Assembly (NCBI GenBank): GCA_964483405.1
Contig: CAZABC010000022.1
Span: 1 to 42,497 of the forward strand
Length of the DNA: 42,497 bases
Origin: CAZABC01 sp964483405
GTDB lineage: Bacteria; Chloroflexota; Limnocylindria; Limnocylindrales; CSP1-4
Direction: 5' to 3'
Part shown: one piece after another, positions 1-7,988 of the stretch
Position numbering within the stretch: position 1 is the stretch's first letter
Layout of the letters: every line of letters starts with the position of its first letter
Notes under the pieces: generated by a model
What the model was told of the DNA's origin: nothing
Databases searched by the model: none
Seen by the model: the letters and a program-made list of their open reading frames with translations, nothing else
Translations under genes and position numbers: made by a program

Positions 1-116
1 GTCCGGGTGAACTGGGTCCCGGTCAGCTGCATGCCGTCGCCGGAGTCGCCGGCGAAGCGGATGGTGACGCGCTCGAGCTCCTCGACGGCGGGCTCGCGCA
101 GCTCGGTGTCGGTCAC
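1..116 (-). CDS. 2-oxoacid:acceptor oxidoreductase alpha subunit, 5' part
   Basis: Only the first 38 codons are inside the window; the gene runs off the left edge. After a short acidic leader the protein reads VTIRFAGDSGDGMQLTG, the conserved start of the gamma/alpha domain of 2-oxoglutarate (or other 2-oxoacid):ferredoxin oxidoreductase alpha subunits (KorA/PorA-like). These cytoplasmic enzymes oxidatively decarboxylate 2-oxoacids to acyl-CoA and reduce ferredoxin. The GTG start (116-114) shares the four bases GTGA with the stop of the upstream CBS gene, so the two are very likely co-translated. A 7Fe ferredoxin that could serve as acceptor is encoded at 21516-21806, but the link is only inference. 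The substrate cannot be told from this fragment. Confidence 0.8.
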   Translation of the reverse strand, partial: MTDTELREPAVEELERVTIRFAGDSGDGMQLTGTQFTR

Positions 117-613
117 GCTCCCTCCGGTCCGTCGAGAACGAGATGCGGTCGCGGCGGCAGGTTGAGCAGCTCCTCGGGGAACGACTCGGCGAGGAACCGG
201 AGCACGTCGTGCTGGCGGACGATGCCCGCGACCCGGCCGGCCGCGTTGACGATCGGGACGTTGCGGTAGCGACCGGTCTCCATGAGTTCGATCGCCGACC
301 GGATCGTGTCCTCGAGCCGGAGCGTGTTCGGCTCGGCGTTCATGAGCGTCTCGACGGGCGCCGAGAGGTCGGCATTGGTGCCGATCAGCTCCCGGAAGAT
401 GTCGCGCTCGGTGAGCACACCGCAGAGTCGCCCGTCGTCGTCGACGACGAGGACCGAGTCGCCGATCCCGCTTCGCTGGATGACGCGGAGGCACTCCGCG
501 AGGGACGTCCCCGGCGGGACCGTCAGGGGAAGGCGCCGGTTGACGACCTTGAGCGGCGTGTCGAGGACGGAGGGCAGCCGCTCCGTCGCGGCACGGTCGG
601 CGATGTCTGTCAC
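113..613 (-). CDS. CBS-pair domain protein
   Basis: 166-aa soluble protein made almost only of two tandem CBS motifs (about residues 25-80 and 88-145). The first ends in VLVVDDDGRLCGVLTERDIF and the second in VPIVNAAGRVAGIVRQHDV, the usual beta-strand/DxxGxxxGIVT-like pattern. CBS pairs bind adenosine nucleotides and act as energy sensors; no attached effector domain is present, so it may regulate a partner such as the 2-oxoacid oxidoreductase that follows with a 4-nt overlap. The start is GTG at 613. A TACACT box at 620-625 (minus strand) ends six bases before that GTG, which suggests a leaderless transcript rather than a Shine-Dalgarno start. Confidence 0.85.
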   Translation of the reverse strand: MTDIADRAATERLPSVLDTPLKVVNRRLPLTVPPGTSLAECLRVIQRSGIGDSVLVVDDDGRLCGVLTERDIFRELIGTNADLSAPVETLMNAEPNTLRLEDTIRSAIELMETGRYRNVPIVNAAGRVAGIVRQHDVLRFLAESFPEELLNLPPRPHLVLDGPEGA

Positions 614-771
614 GTCCGAAGTGTACGACCGAACGGCTGCGAGCGGCCACGCGGCGAGCCCCCGGCGCGGCGGCGAGGGCCCGGACGCGCGAACATCGAA
701 CCATCGGGTCGCTCGGGGCGCTCATCGGTGGTGACGCGGCCGAGCGGCGCGACCCGGAGATGGGAGACGGC

Positions 772-1329
772 ATGCTGCGAGCCCTGGTGGAACGGGCACG
801 CGACGGGGACGAGGAGGCGTTCGGCGCCCTCGCGGGGGCGGTCAGCGATCGCTGCATGGCGGTCGCCTACCGGATCCTGCGCGACGCATCCCTCGCCGAG
901 GACGCCGTCCAGGTCGCGCTCGTCACCGCCTGGCGCGAGCTGCCCGGCCTCCGCGACCCCGAGCGGTTCGAGGCCTGGCTCCACCGGCTCCTGGTCCACG
1001 CGTGCTACGCCGAGGCGCGACGGGGTCGGGCCTGGCGGGCCAACGTCCGGGTCCTCGCCGTCGAGCCGGTCGACCCGGCCGGCGATGGGGTCGTGAGCGT
1101 CCACGATCGCGACCAGCTCGACCGCGGGTTCCGGCGACTCCCGGCGGAGCAGCGGGCCGTGCTCGTCTTCCACCACTACCTCGGCCTGACCCTCGCGGAG
1201 ATCGCCGACCGCCTCGACATCCCCGTCGGGACCGCGAAGTCCCGGCTCCACTACGCCACCGCCGCGCTCCGGGCCGCCCTCGAGGCGGACGCCCGACCCG
1301 CGACGCCATCGACGGAGCGATCCGCATGA
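772..1329 (+). CDS. ECF-type RNA polymerase sigma factor (sigma-70 family)
   Basis: About 185 aa with region 2 at the N-terminus (RARDGDEEAF, then the -10-recognition helix around DAVQVALVTAWREL) and region 4 at the C-terminus, with the helix-turn-helix LTLAEIADRLDIPVGTAKSRL. Length and the missing regions 1 and 3 fit the extracytoplasmic-function group. The ATG at 772 is preferred because GGGAG lies six bases upstream; an in-frame ATG at 760 would add four residues but has no properly spaced ribosome site. The stop overlaps the next start (ATGA, 1326-1329), the usual sigma/anti-sigma arrangement. The inducing signal is unknown. Confidence 0.9.
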   Translation: MLRALVERARDGDEEAFGALAGAVSDRCMAVAYRILRDASLAEDAVQVALVTAWRELPGLRDPERFEAWLHRLLVHACYAEARRGRAWRANVRVLAVEPVDPAGDGVVSVHDRDQLDRGFRRLPAEQRAVLVFHHYLGLTLAEIADRLDIPVGTAKSRLHYATAALRAALEADARPATPSTERSA

Positions 1330-2213
1330 GCGCCTCCCGCGACCTCGATCCCGTCATCCGCGCCTGGCTGGACGAGGGCCCGGCCACCTTCGCCGACGCG
1401 GCGCTCGCGGCCGTGCTGGCCGAGGTCCACACGACCCGACAGCGTCGGAGCGCCGGCTGGCTCCGGTCCCTCCGGTCGCTCGGACCTGCTGGTGCCGGCG
1501 GCGCGCGGTTCGCCGGGCTGGCGGTCACCGTGGTGGCCGTCGTCGTCGTGGTCGCGGCGGGGATCGGCATCCTCGGCGGGCTACCCGAGGGCGGCGGACC
1601 CGGGCCGCTCCCGTCGCCCACCGCGACCGCGCCGGTCTCGCCGAGCCCGTCGCCGGCAGCTGCGAGCCCCTCGCCGGCCGCCACGCCGGTGACCGAGTGG
1701 CCGATGGACTCGGCGCTGTACGGCTACGCGATGTCGTTCCCGGCCGAGGACGTGACGATTCGGCCGACGCTCGCGACGGTCGCCTGGGACGGCGAGACCG
1801 AGTGCCTCGCCCAGGACGCCTGCACGGACTGGGTCAACCTCACCGGCGCCCCGGGGGTGGACGACCGGACGGTCTGGGTCTTCGGGACGCCGACGGACCT
1901 GTCGCTCGACGCCTTCGCCGAGGACATGCAGGCCCGCTTCGCGACGTGGATGGGCTGCCCGGCCGTGGCGCCGACGGTCCTCTCGACCTCGATCTCGGAC
2001 GAGTCGACCCCGGCCCGCGTGCACCTGTTCGAGTGCCCGTACGAGTCGCCGACGGGACCGGTCGCGACCGGGATGGTCAGGGTCTTCGCCGTTCGCGACG
2101 GCTTCGGCATCGTCATCGGCCTGGCGAAGCTCGCCTCCGACGAGCCGGTCGACACCGCGGACGAGCTCGCTCGGCTCGAGGGCTACCTGGCGTCGTTCCG
2201 CTGGACGGACTGA
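1326..2213 (+). CDS. Membrane-anchored putative anti-sigma factor with exported domain
   Basis: 295 aa. Residues 1-55 form a charged cytoplasmic segment, 62-85 one strongly hydrophobic helix, 90-125 a Pro/Ser/Ala-rich linker, and the rest an exported domain of about 170 residues with several Cys (ECLAQDAC, GCPAV, FECPY). Four-base overlap with the ECF sigma gene and the cytoplasm-TM-exodomain layout make an anti-sigma role likely, but the N-terminus lacks the zinc-binding HxxxCxxC motif of ZAS anti-sigmas. The exodomain resembles that of the lipoprotein at 7989-8932: both have LRPTLAT followed by WDG, an APTD/TPTD segment, a CP pair, a DGxGxVI stretch and an aromatic-Asp C-terminus. Confidence 0.65.
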   Translation: MSASRDLDPVIRAWLDEGPATFADAALAAVLAEVHTTRQRRSAGWLRSLRSLGPAGAGGARFAGLAVTVVAVVVVVAAGIGILGGLPEGGGPGPLPSPTATAPVSPSPSPAAASPSPAATPVTEWPMDSALYGYAMSFPAEDVTIRPTLATVAWDGETECLAQDACTDWVNLTGAPGVDDRTVWVFGTPTDLSLDAFAEDMQARFATWMGCPAVAPTVLSTSISDESTPARVHLFECPYESPTGPVATGMVRVFAVRDGFGIVIGLAKLASDEPVDTADELARLEGYLASFRWTD

Positions 2214-2269
2214 CCGCCGCCACCGGGCGATGCCGGCACGCGGACCCGGCGCGCTGGTAGCCTCGGTCC

Positions 2270-3361
2270 GTGGACCGCGCGCGGCTCGTCGGGATCGTCC
2301 TCGTCGTCATCTCGGCCTGCGCCTTCGGCTCGGGCGCGCTGTTCGGCAAGCCCGTCTACGAGACCGGCGTCGGCTGGCTGACGCTCCTTGCCTGGCGCTT
2401 CCTGTTCGGGGCGGCCCTGTCGTGGCTCCTGCTCGCCGGCTCGGCCGAGCGGCGGGCCGCCCTGCGGTCGATGGACCGGCGGACGATCGGCGTCACGCTC
2501 GCGCTCGGCATCCTCTATGTCGGCAACTCGGCGACGTACTTCGCCGGGCTCGAGACCGTCCCGGCGTCGCTGGCGGGCCTGATCGTCTACATCTACCCGG
2601 CGCTCGTCGCGGTGCTGTCGCTCCGCTTCGGCCAGCCGCTGCAGGGCCGGCGGGCCTGGATGGCGCTCGGGCTCGCCCTTGCCGGCGTCGTCCTCGCCCT
2701 CGGCGGGATCCCCGACGAGGAGATGCCACCGCGCTTCGGGCTCCTCCAGATCGTCGCCTCGCCGATCATCTACGCCGTCTGGATCATCCTCGCGGCCCGC
2801 CTGACCGGCGAGCGCCGCACGTCTCCCGCGGAGGCCGGCGGCCCGGCCGCTGCCACGGAAGCAAGGATGGCCGCGGCCGACGACCCGGACGCCGCCGGGG
2901 CGGGCCCCGGGGATGGCGGTCCCGGGGATGGCGGTCCCGGGGACACTCCCGCCACCGCCCGGGCCGGCGCGACGACGACGGTGGCCTCGGCGCTGATGAT
3001 GACCGCGACCGCGGCGGCCTACTGGACGATGGCCGGCGCGACCGGCGCGCCGGTCCACCCCGACGAGATCCCGGCCGCGGCCTGGCCCGGGCTCATCGGC
3101 GTCGGCGTCATCGCGACGTTCGTCGCGATCCAGACGTTCTATGCCGGCACGAAGCGGATCGGTGCCGCCCAGGCCTCGCTCATCAGCACGATCGAACCCG
3201 TGTACACCGTGATCCTCGCGGCGATCCTCTTCGGCGAGCGGCTCACGCCGGTCCAGCTCGCCGGCGGCGCGCTCATCCTCGCCGCCGTCGTCCTGGCCCA
3301 GACCTCGCCGGCCGGAGCCGTCCGGGCACTCCGCACGTACCTCCGGATCGCCGACGAGTAG
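2270..3361 (+). CDS. EamA/DMT-superfamily transporter
   Basis: 363 aa with about ten transmembrane helices arranged as two EamA repeats, the fold of drug/metabolite exporters (RhaT/YdcZ-like). The first repeat starts VVISACAFGSGALFGKPVYE; the second ends with the typical STIEPVYTVILAAILFGERLT. Between them (about residues 181-236) sits an Ala/Gly/Pro/Asp-rich hydrophilic insert, longer than the usual short loop, part of which is coded by a perfect 15-bp tandem repeat. Start is GTG at 2270; a TAGCCT box at 2258-2263 ends six bases upstream and no Shine-Dalgarno is visible. The substrate is unknown; exporters of amino acids or metabolites are common in the family. Confidence 0.85.
   Translation: MDRARLVGIVLVVISACAFGSGALFGKPVYETGVGWLTLLAWRFLFGAALSWLLLAGSAERRAALRSMDRRTIGVTLALGILYVGNSATYFAGLETVPASLAGLIVYIYPALVAVLSLRFGQPLQGRRAWMALGLALAGVVLALGGIPDEEMPPRFGLLQIVASPIIYAVWIILAARLTGERRTSPAEAGGPAAATEARMAAADDPDAAGAGPGDGGPGDGGPGDTPATARAGATTTVASALMMTATAAAYWTMAGATGAPVHPDEIPAAAWPGLIGVGVIATFVAIQTFYAGTKRIGAAQASLISTIEPVYTVILAAILFGERLTPVQLAGGALILAAVVLAQTSPAGAVRALRTYLRIADE
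2909..2943 (+). repeat. 15-bp tandem repeat inside transporter linker
   Basis: The unit ggggatggcggtccc occurs twice without a mismatch (2909-2923 and 2924-2938) followed by a partial third copy. It codes for GDGGP repeats in the loop joining the two EamA halves and keeps the frame because 15 is a multiple of three. Confidence 0.85.
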
Positions 3362-3561
3362 GCCGGCCATCGGGCGACGCTCATCCGGCCATCACCAGAG
3401 CGGTACAGGTCGATCCCTGCTCATCGGCGCCGTCGGCCGCGGATACGGTTCTCCTGGTGGTCACATGAGGTTCAGGCGGCGGATGCCGCTCGGACGTCGA
3501 CCGACCCGGTGAGTCAGCACGACTCCTCCGGGCCCGCAGGCGCCCGGCCCCCCGGCGGGCG
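3362..3561. other. Convergent intergenic region
   Basis: About 200 bases between the convergent EamA transporter and the ABC permease. No convincing gene is seen. GC-rich imperfect inverted repeats close to 3541-3561 (CGCCCGG facing CCGGCGGGCG) may serve as terminator for the minus-strand exporter operon, but there is no T-tract. Confidence 0.4.
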
Positions 3562-4725
3562 TCAGCTCGTGAGGAGGCGCCGGAAGCGCCAGATCCCGAG
3601 GCCGAGCAGGACCGCGGCCATCAGGCAGAGGGCAGCGATCTGCGGCAGGATCCCGGTCACGCCCGCGTCGGCGAACGCGGTGGCTCGCAGTCCCTCGATC
3701 GCCCAGGCGTGGGGCGTCACGTGGGCGATCGTCCGCATCGGCTCGCCGAAGATCTCGAGCGGGACCATCGCCCCGCCGAGGGCACCGGCGATCATCCCGA
3801 CCGCGACGGCGAGGGCGCCGGCCTGGTCGGCGTTGTTCGCGAAGACCCCGACGACCATCGCCGCCCCGGACCCGACGAGGGCGAAGAGGACGACGACGAG
3901 ACCGGCGGCCAGCGGGTCGCCCCAGTCGACCGCGAAGACGAGGGCCGACAGCCCGACGATGAAGAGCCCCTGGACCATCGCGACGGCGAAGCGGCCGAGC
4001 GTCTCGCCGACGAGGATCGTCCGGACCGAGACCGGCGAGGCGGCCATCCGCCGGGAGACGCCGTACTGGCGGGTCAGGATCAGCTGGACCGCCGCGGTCA
4101 TCGACGTCAGGAACATGAAGAGCACGAGCTGGCTCTGGGCGCCCGGCTCGAACGCGCCGGCGTCGGCGGGGAAGATGCCCTCGCCGATCTGCTCCAGCTC
4201 GACCGAGACGCCTGGCATCCCGGCCTGCACCCCGGCCGCGGCCGCGTAGGCGGGGTCGAACGGCGTGCCGACCTCGGCCCCCGCGAGCCGCGCCGCCCGG
4301 ATCCTCGCCCCCTGGTCGGCGATCGCCGCGGCGACGGCCCGGCCGAGCGCCGAGAGGGCCGCGGTCGGCTGGCCGACGATCGTGACCTCGGCCGTTCCGC
4401 CCCCCCGGAGCGTGGCGTCGTAGCCGGGCGGGATGACCAGGCCGATCTCGATCCGGCCCGAGGCGACCTGGTCGCGGAGCCGCGCCTCGTCGTCGAGGTC
4501 GAACATCTCGAGGGCGAGGTCGCCGTCGCGGATCGCCTCGACGAGCTCGTCACCGAGCGGACCGGCATCGGCCGCGACCACCCCCATCCGCGGCGCGACG
4601 CGGCCGCCGTAGATCGTCCCGAGGACGACGAGCAGGACGACCGGCAGGAGGAACACGAAGAAGAGGCTCGTCCGGTCGCGGGCGAGGCGGCGGAGGTTGA
4701 CCCCGGCGATCGCGAGCGCGCTCAT
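3562..4725 (-). CDS. ABC-2 type transporter permease, second subunit
   Basis: 387-aa membrane protein. An N-terminal helix (LFFVFLLPVVLLVVLGTIYGG) is followed by a large extracytoplasmic domain of about 170 residues and then five C-terminal helices with the ABC-2 permease pattern (QYGVSRRMAASPVS, then EIFGEPMRTIAHVTPHAWAIEGLR). This is the architecture of the YhgE/ABC2_membrane_3 group that exports drugs, lipids or polymers. The ATG overlaps the stop of the preceding permease by four bases (ATGA, 4725-4722). It is the last gene of the ATPase-permease-permease operon, and the two permeases probably form a heterodimer with the ATPase. Substrate not predictable. Confidence 0.85.
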   Translation of the reverse strand: MSALAIAGVNLRRLARDRTSLFFVFLLPVVLLVVLGTIYGGRVAPRMGVVAADAGPLGDELVEAIRDGDLALEMFDLDDEARLRDQVASGRIEIGLVIPPGYDATLRGGGTAEVTIVGQPTAALSALGRAVAAAIADQGARIRAARLAGAEVGTPFDPAYAAAAGVQAGMPGVSVELEQIGEGIFPADAGAFEPGAQSQLVLFMFLTSMTAAVQLILTRQYGVSRRMAASPVSVRTILVGETLGRFAVAMVQGLFIVGLSALVFAVDWGDPLAAGLVVVLFALVGSGAAMVVGVFANNADQAGALAVAVGMIAGALGGAMVPLEIFGEPMRTIAHVTPHAWAIEGLRATAFADAGVTGILPQIAALCLMAAVLLGLGIWRFRRLLTS

Positions 4726-5903
4726 CCGGCCACCACCCGGCGCGCCCGCGCCAGCCCGAGCCCGCCGGTCACCACGCCGATCGCGACCAGGACGGCGATC
4801 GACGGGAGGACCGCGGCGATGCCGGTCCCGGCGGCCAGGTCGTCGATCCCGCGGAGGAACCAGGCGTGCGGCGTGAGGAGGCTCAGCGTCGCGAGGATGG
4901 CCGGCGCCTGCGACATCGGGAAGTACGAGCCGCCGAGGACGGCCAGGACGATCGCCACGATGGCGACGATGCTGGCGGCCTGGTCCTCGTTCTTGGCGAG
5001 GCCGACGGCGAGGCAGGCGATCCCGGTGGCGGCCAGCGAGACCGACAGGACGAGCCCGGCGACGGCGAGCGGGTCGCCCCAGCGGGCACCCATCAGGAGC
5101 GTGGTGGCGAGGACGACGATCGTCATCGACATGACGGCGAGGACGAAGCTCGCGAGGACCTTCCCGAGGAGGATCGCCCACGGTGCGGCGGGCGAGGCGA
5201 GGAGGCGGGCCAGCGTCCCCTGGCGGCGCTCGCCGAGCAGCCCGACGACGCCGAACTGGGCGGCGAAGAAGACGAACAAGACCGCCATCGAGGCGCCGTA
5301 GTAGGTCGTCGAGGAGGCGACCCGGTCGGCGGTCGTCGCCTCGCTGAGCGCGATGGCGGCCGGCAGCGCGAGGGCCGCCTCCGCGAGCGCCGGCGCCTCG
5401 GCCGGGTCGATGGGCTCGCCGCGGACCTGGCCGACGGTCACCACCGCGACCTGGACCGCCGTGACGTCGCTCGCGAAGCCGCCGATGATGCTCCGCAGGA
5501 CCTCGGTCGCGAGCGCCGAGTCGCCGCCGATGACCTGGAGCGTCGCGGCCCCGCCGGACCGGACCGCGTCGGAGAAGCCGGCCGGGATGACGACCGCCGC
5601 GTCGGCCCCCCCATCATCGACGGCCGCCCGCGCCTCGGCCTCGGTCGCGACCGGGTCGATGTCGGCCACGTCGACCTCGGGGTCGGCCAGTGCCTCGAGG
5701 CCCTCCACGAGCCCGGCGGCGATCGGACCGCCGTCGAGATCGGCGACCGCGTACGTCGCGTGGAAGGTGTCCTGCGACGACGGGATCATCATCGAGAAGA
5801 GGAAGGCGAGCCCGAGCGGCGCCACGACGGCGAAGAAGAGCGCCGAGTTGTCGCGGATCCGCAGGCGCAGGTCCTTGAGCGCGATGTCGAGGGCGGCGCG
5901 CAT
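4722..5903 (-). CDS. ABC-2 type transporter permease, first subunit
   Basis: 393 aa, same layout as its downstream neighbour: one N-terminal helix (ALFFAVVAPLGLAFLFSMM), a long extracytoplasmic domain, and a C-terminal five-helix bundle with ERRQGTLARLLASPAAPWAI and the typical LTPHAWFLRGI near the last helices. It starts twelve bases after the ATPase gene ends and overlaps the next permease by four bases, so all three are one transcription unit. The two permeases are homologous and probably arose by duplication. Exported substrate unknown. Confidence 0.87.
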   Translation of the reverse strand: MRAALDIALKDLRLRIRDNSALFFAVVAPLGLAFLFSMMIPSSQDTFHATYAVADLDGGPIAAGLVEGLEALADPEVDVADIDPVATEAEARAAVDDGGADAAVVIPAGFSDAVRSGGAATLQVIGGDSALATEVLRSIIGGFASDVTAVQVAVVTVGQVRGEPIDPAEAPALAEAALALPAAIALSEATTADRVASSTTYYGASMAVLFVFFAAQFGVVGLLGERRQGTLARLLASPAAPWAILLGKVLASFVLAVMSMTIVVLATTLLMGARWGDPLAVAGLVLSVSLAATGIACLAVGLAKNEDQAASIVAIVAIVLAVLGGSYFPMSQAPAILATLSLLTPHAWFLRGIDDLAAGTGIAAVLPSIAVLVAIGVVTGGLGLARARRVVAG

Positions 5904-5915
5904 CGGTCGCTCCGG

Positions 5916-6863
5916 TCAGTCCCGGAGGGCCTTGCCGGTCAGGTGGAGGAAGACGGCCTCGAGGTCGGGCTCGACCACCTCGACCGAGCGGACCGACATC
6001 CCGGCCTCGGCCGCGGTCTCGAGGATGGCCGGCAGGTGATGGCGGGCCCGATCGACGACGAGGACGATCCGGCCGTCGCCGGCGCTCGCCTCCTCGACGT
6101 ACTCGAGCGCCTCGAGCGCGCCGAGCGCCCCGCCGTACGTCCCGTCCGCGGCGAGGGTGACCCGGTCCTTCTGGCCGACGAGCGCGACGAGCTCGCGACG
6201 GGTCCCCTCCGCCCGGATCCGACCCTCGTCGATGATCCCGACCCGGTCGCAGAGCCGCTCGGCCTCCTCCATGTAGTGGGTCGTGTACAGGATCGCCATC
6301 CCGGCCGACTCGAGCTCGGCGACGCTGCCGAGGATCGCGTTGCGACTCTGCGGGTCGACGCCGACCGTCGGCTCGTCGAGGACGAGCAGCTTCGGCCGGT
6401 TGAGCAAGCCGATGCCGATGTTGAGCCGCCGCTTCATCCCGCCCGAGAACTTGTCGGTCCGGTCCTTCGCCCGGTCGACGAGGTCGGTCAGCTCGAGGAT
6501 CTCGTCGACGCGCTTGTCGAGCTCCTTGCCCGACAGCCGCTGGAGCCGACCGAAGAAGCGGAGGTTCTCGCGGGCGGTCAGGTCCGGGTAGATGGCGAGG
6601 TCCTGAGGGACGTAGCCGATGACTGCCTTCGCCTCGATGGCGCCGATGTCGACGGGCTTGCCGTCGACGACGACCTCCCCGCCGTCGCGCCGGAGGAGGC
6701 CGCAGATCATCGAGATCGTCGTCGTCTTGCCGGCGCCGTTCGGGCCGAGGAGCCCATATGTCTGGCCGGCATCGATCGTGAAGCCGACCCCGTCGACCGC
6801 GGTCCGCTCGCCGTAGCGCTTCCGGAGGTCGCGGCACTCGAGGACCGGTCCGCTGGCGGGCAT
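5916..6863 (-). CDS. ABC transporter ATP-binding protein
   Basis: 315 aa. The nucleotide-binding domain shows Walker A GLLGPNGAGKTTT, the Q-loop YVPQDLAIYPDLT, the signature KFSGGMKRRLN, Walker B LLVLDEPTVGVD and the H-loop TTHYMEEAE, the DrrA/CcmA type that pairs with ABC-2 permeases. The last 80-90 residues form the C-terminal regulatory extension common in DrrA-like exporters (EPDLEAVFLHLTGKALRD). The ATG at 6863 is preceded by GGGAGG with about nine bases spacing. First gene of the exporter operon; it energises the two permeases encoded immediately downstream. Confidence 0.93.
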   Translation of the reverse strand: MPASGPVLECRDLRKRYGERTAVDGVGFTIDAGQTYGLLGPNGAGKTTTISMICGLLRRDGGEVVVDGKPVDIGAIEAKAVIGYVPQDLAIYPDLTARENLRFFGRLQRLSGKELDKRVDEILELTDLVDRAKDRTDKFSGGMKRRLNIGIGLLNRPKLLVLDEPTVGVDPQSRNAILGSVAELESAGMAILYTTHYMEEAERLCDRVGIIDEGRIRAEGTRRELVALVGQKDRVTLAADGTYGGALGALEALEYVEEASAGDGRIVLVVDRARHHLPAILETAAEAGMSVRSVEVVEPDLEAVFLHLTGKALRD

Positions 6864-6996
6864 GGTCAGGCAGCCTCCCGAGGGGTGACGGGATGGGGTC
6901 AGGATGGCCCACCGGCCGGGCCCGCGGCACGGCCATCGGTCGTCGCCGCTCGGGCCGAGCGGCCCGGCGACCGTCAGCGCCGCGGTGCGGACCGGC

Positions 6997-7821
6997 CTAG
7001 CCGAGCCGGGCCCGCGCCGCCGCCATGGCCGCCCTGGCCCCGTCTGTGACGTACGCCCCGTCCGACCCGAGCCCGACGAACGTGAAGCCGAGCCCGAGAT
7101 ACCGGTCGAGGTCGTCGAGCCGGCGGAGCAGGATCCCGGCGGCCTTGCCGTGGGCGCGGCAGGCCGCGACCACCCGCTCGAGCGCCGCGACGAAGCCCGG
7201 GTCGTCGAAGCGGCCCGGGACCCCGAGGGCGTGGGACAGGTCGGTCGGGCCGACGAAGAGGACGTCGACCCCGTCGATCGCGGCCGTCTCGCCGGCGGCC
7301 TCGACCGCGGCACCGCTCTCGACCTGGACGATGCCGAGGATCCGGCCGTTGAGCCCCCGGACGTCGGCGTGGCCGACCTCGGACTGCTCGGCCCCGCGGG
7401 TCCCGAGGGCGAGCCCGCGGATCCCGTCCGGCGGGTAGCGGAGCCAGGAGACCAGCCGGCGCGCCTCCTCGGCCGTCTCGAGGCGCGGGATCATCACACC
7501 CTCGGCGCCCAGGTCGAGCGCCCGGCCGACACGGAGTCGGGTCCCCTCCTCCGGCCGCACGAGCGCCGCCGTCGTCCGGCCGCCGAGCTCGCCGGCGGAC
7601 TCGATCGCGTAGAGCTGGGCGAGCAGGTCCGCCTCCGTCCCGGCGCCGTGCTCGCAGTCGACGATGAGCCAGTCGAAGCCGGCCCGCGCGAGCAGCTCGG
7701 CCCCGGCGGGCGCGCCGAGCATGACGAACGCGCCGACCACGACCTCGCCGGCGAGCGTCCGCTCGCGGATGCGGCTCCGGCCACGGTCGAACGGATGGAC
7801 GCTGGCGGTCGGCTCGGTCAT
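6997..7821 (-). CDS. HpcH/HpaI family aldolase
   Basis: 274 aa, TIM-barrel class II aldolase/citrate lyase-beta superfamily (2-keto-3-deoxy-rhamnonate or 4-hydroxy-2-oxoheptanedioate aldolase-like). Visible family motifs are FDWLIVDCEHG, a GVMIPRLETAEEA strand, IVQVESGAAVE with the metal-binding Glu, and VLFVGPTDLSHALG with the metal-binding Asp. Such enzymes reversibly cleave 2-oxo-3-deoxy acids to pyruvate and an aldehyde in the cytoplasm. The ATG at 7821 has a strong ribosome site (GAGGAGG, 7827-7833 on the minus strand); an upstream extension to 7932 is open but has no such site. No catabolic partner genes are adjacent, so the true substrate stays open. Confidence 0.88.
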   Translation of the reverse strand: MTEPTASVHPFDRGRSRIRERTLAGEVVVGAFVMLGAPAGAELLARAGFDWLIVDCEHGAGTEADLLAQLYAIESAGELGGRTTAALVRPEEGTRLRVGRALDLGAEGVMIPRLETAEEARRLVSWLRYPPDGIRGLALGTRGAEQSEVGHADVRGLNGRILGIVQVESGAAVEAAGETAAIDGVDVLFVGPTDLSHALGVPGRFDDPGFVAALERVVAACRAHGKAAGILLRRLDDLDRYLGLGFTFVGLGSDGAYVTDGARAAMAAARARLG

Positions 7822-7988
7822 CGGGTCCTCCTCGGGTTGGCTCCGACGATGATGCCGCCTTTCGCCGGGCGCGGCGGGGCCGGCCGGCAGGCTGCCGCGG
7901 TGGGGATCGAACCCTCGGCCCATGCCCGGCACTCAGAGAGGTCGAACGCACGACGCCGCAGGCTGCGGCACCCCGAGGAGGACCATCG

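Noticed and set aside
691..735. GAACC-type ECF promoter before the sigma gene
   Set aside because: GAACC at 698 exists, but no matching -10 is clear, so autoregulation cannot be supported.
3469..3513. 15-codon Arg-rich frame in the convergent spacer
   Set aside because: No ribosome site, no relation to the LALEAGKRW peptides, composition as expected from random GC-rich DNA.
7899..7914. ggtggggatcgaaccc looks like the T-arm of a minus-strand tRNA
   Set aside because: A TGCCGC/GCGGCA acceptor can be forced, but there is a T-stem mismatch, no D-arm and no plausible anticodon arm. At best a tRNA relic.
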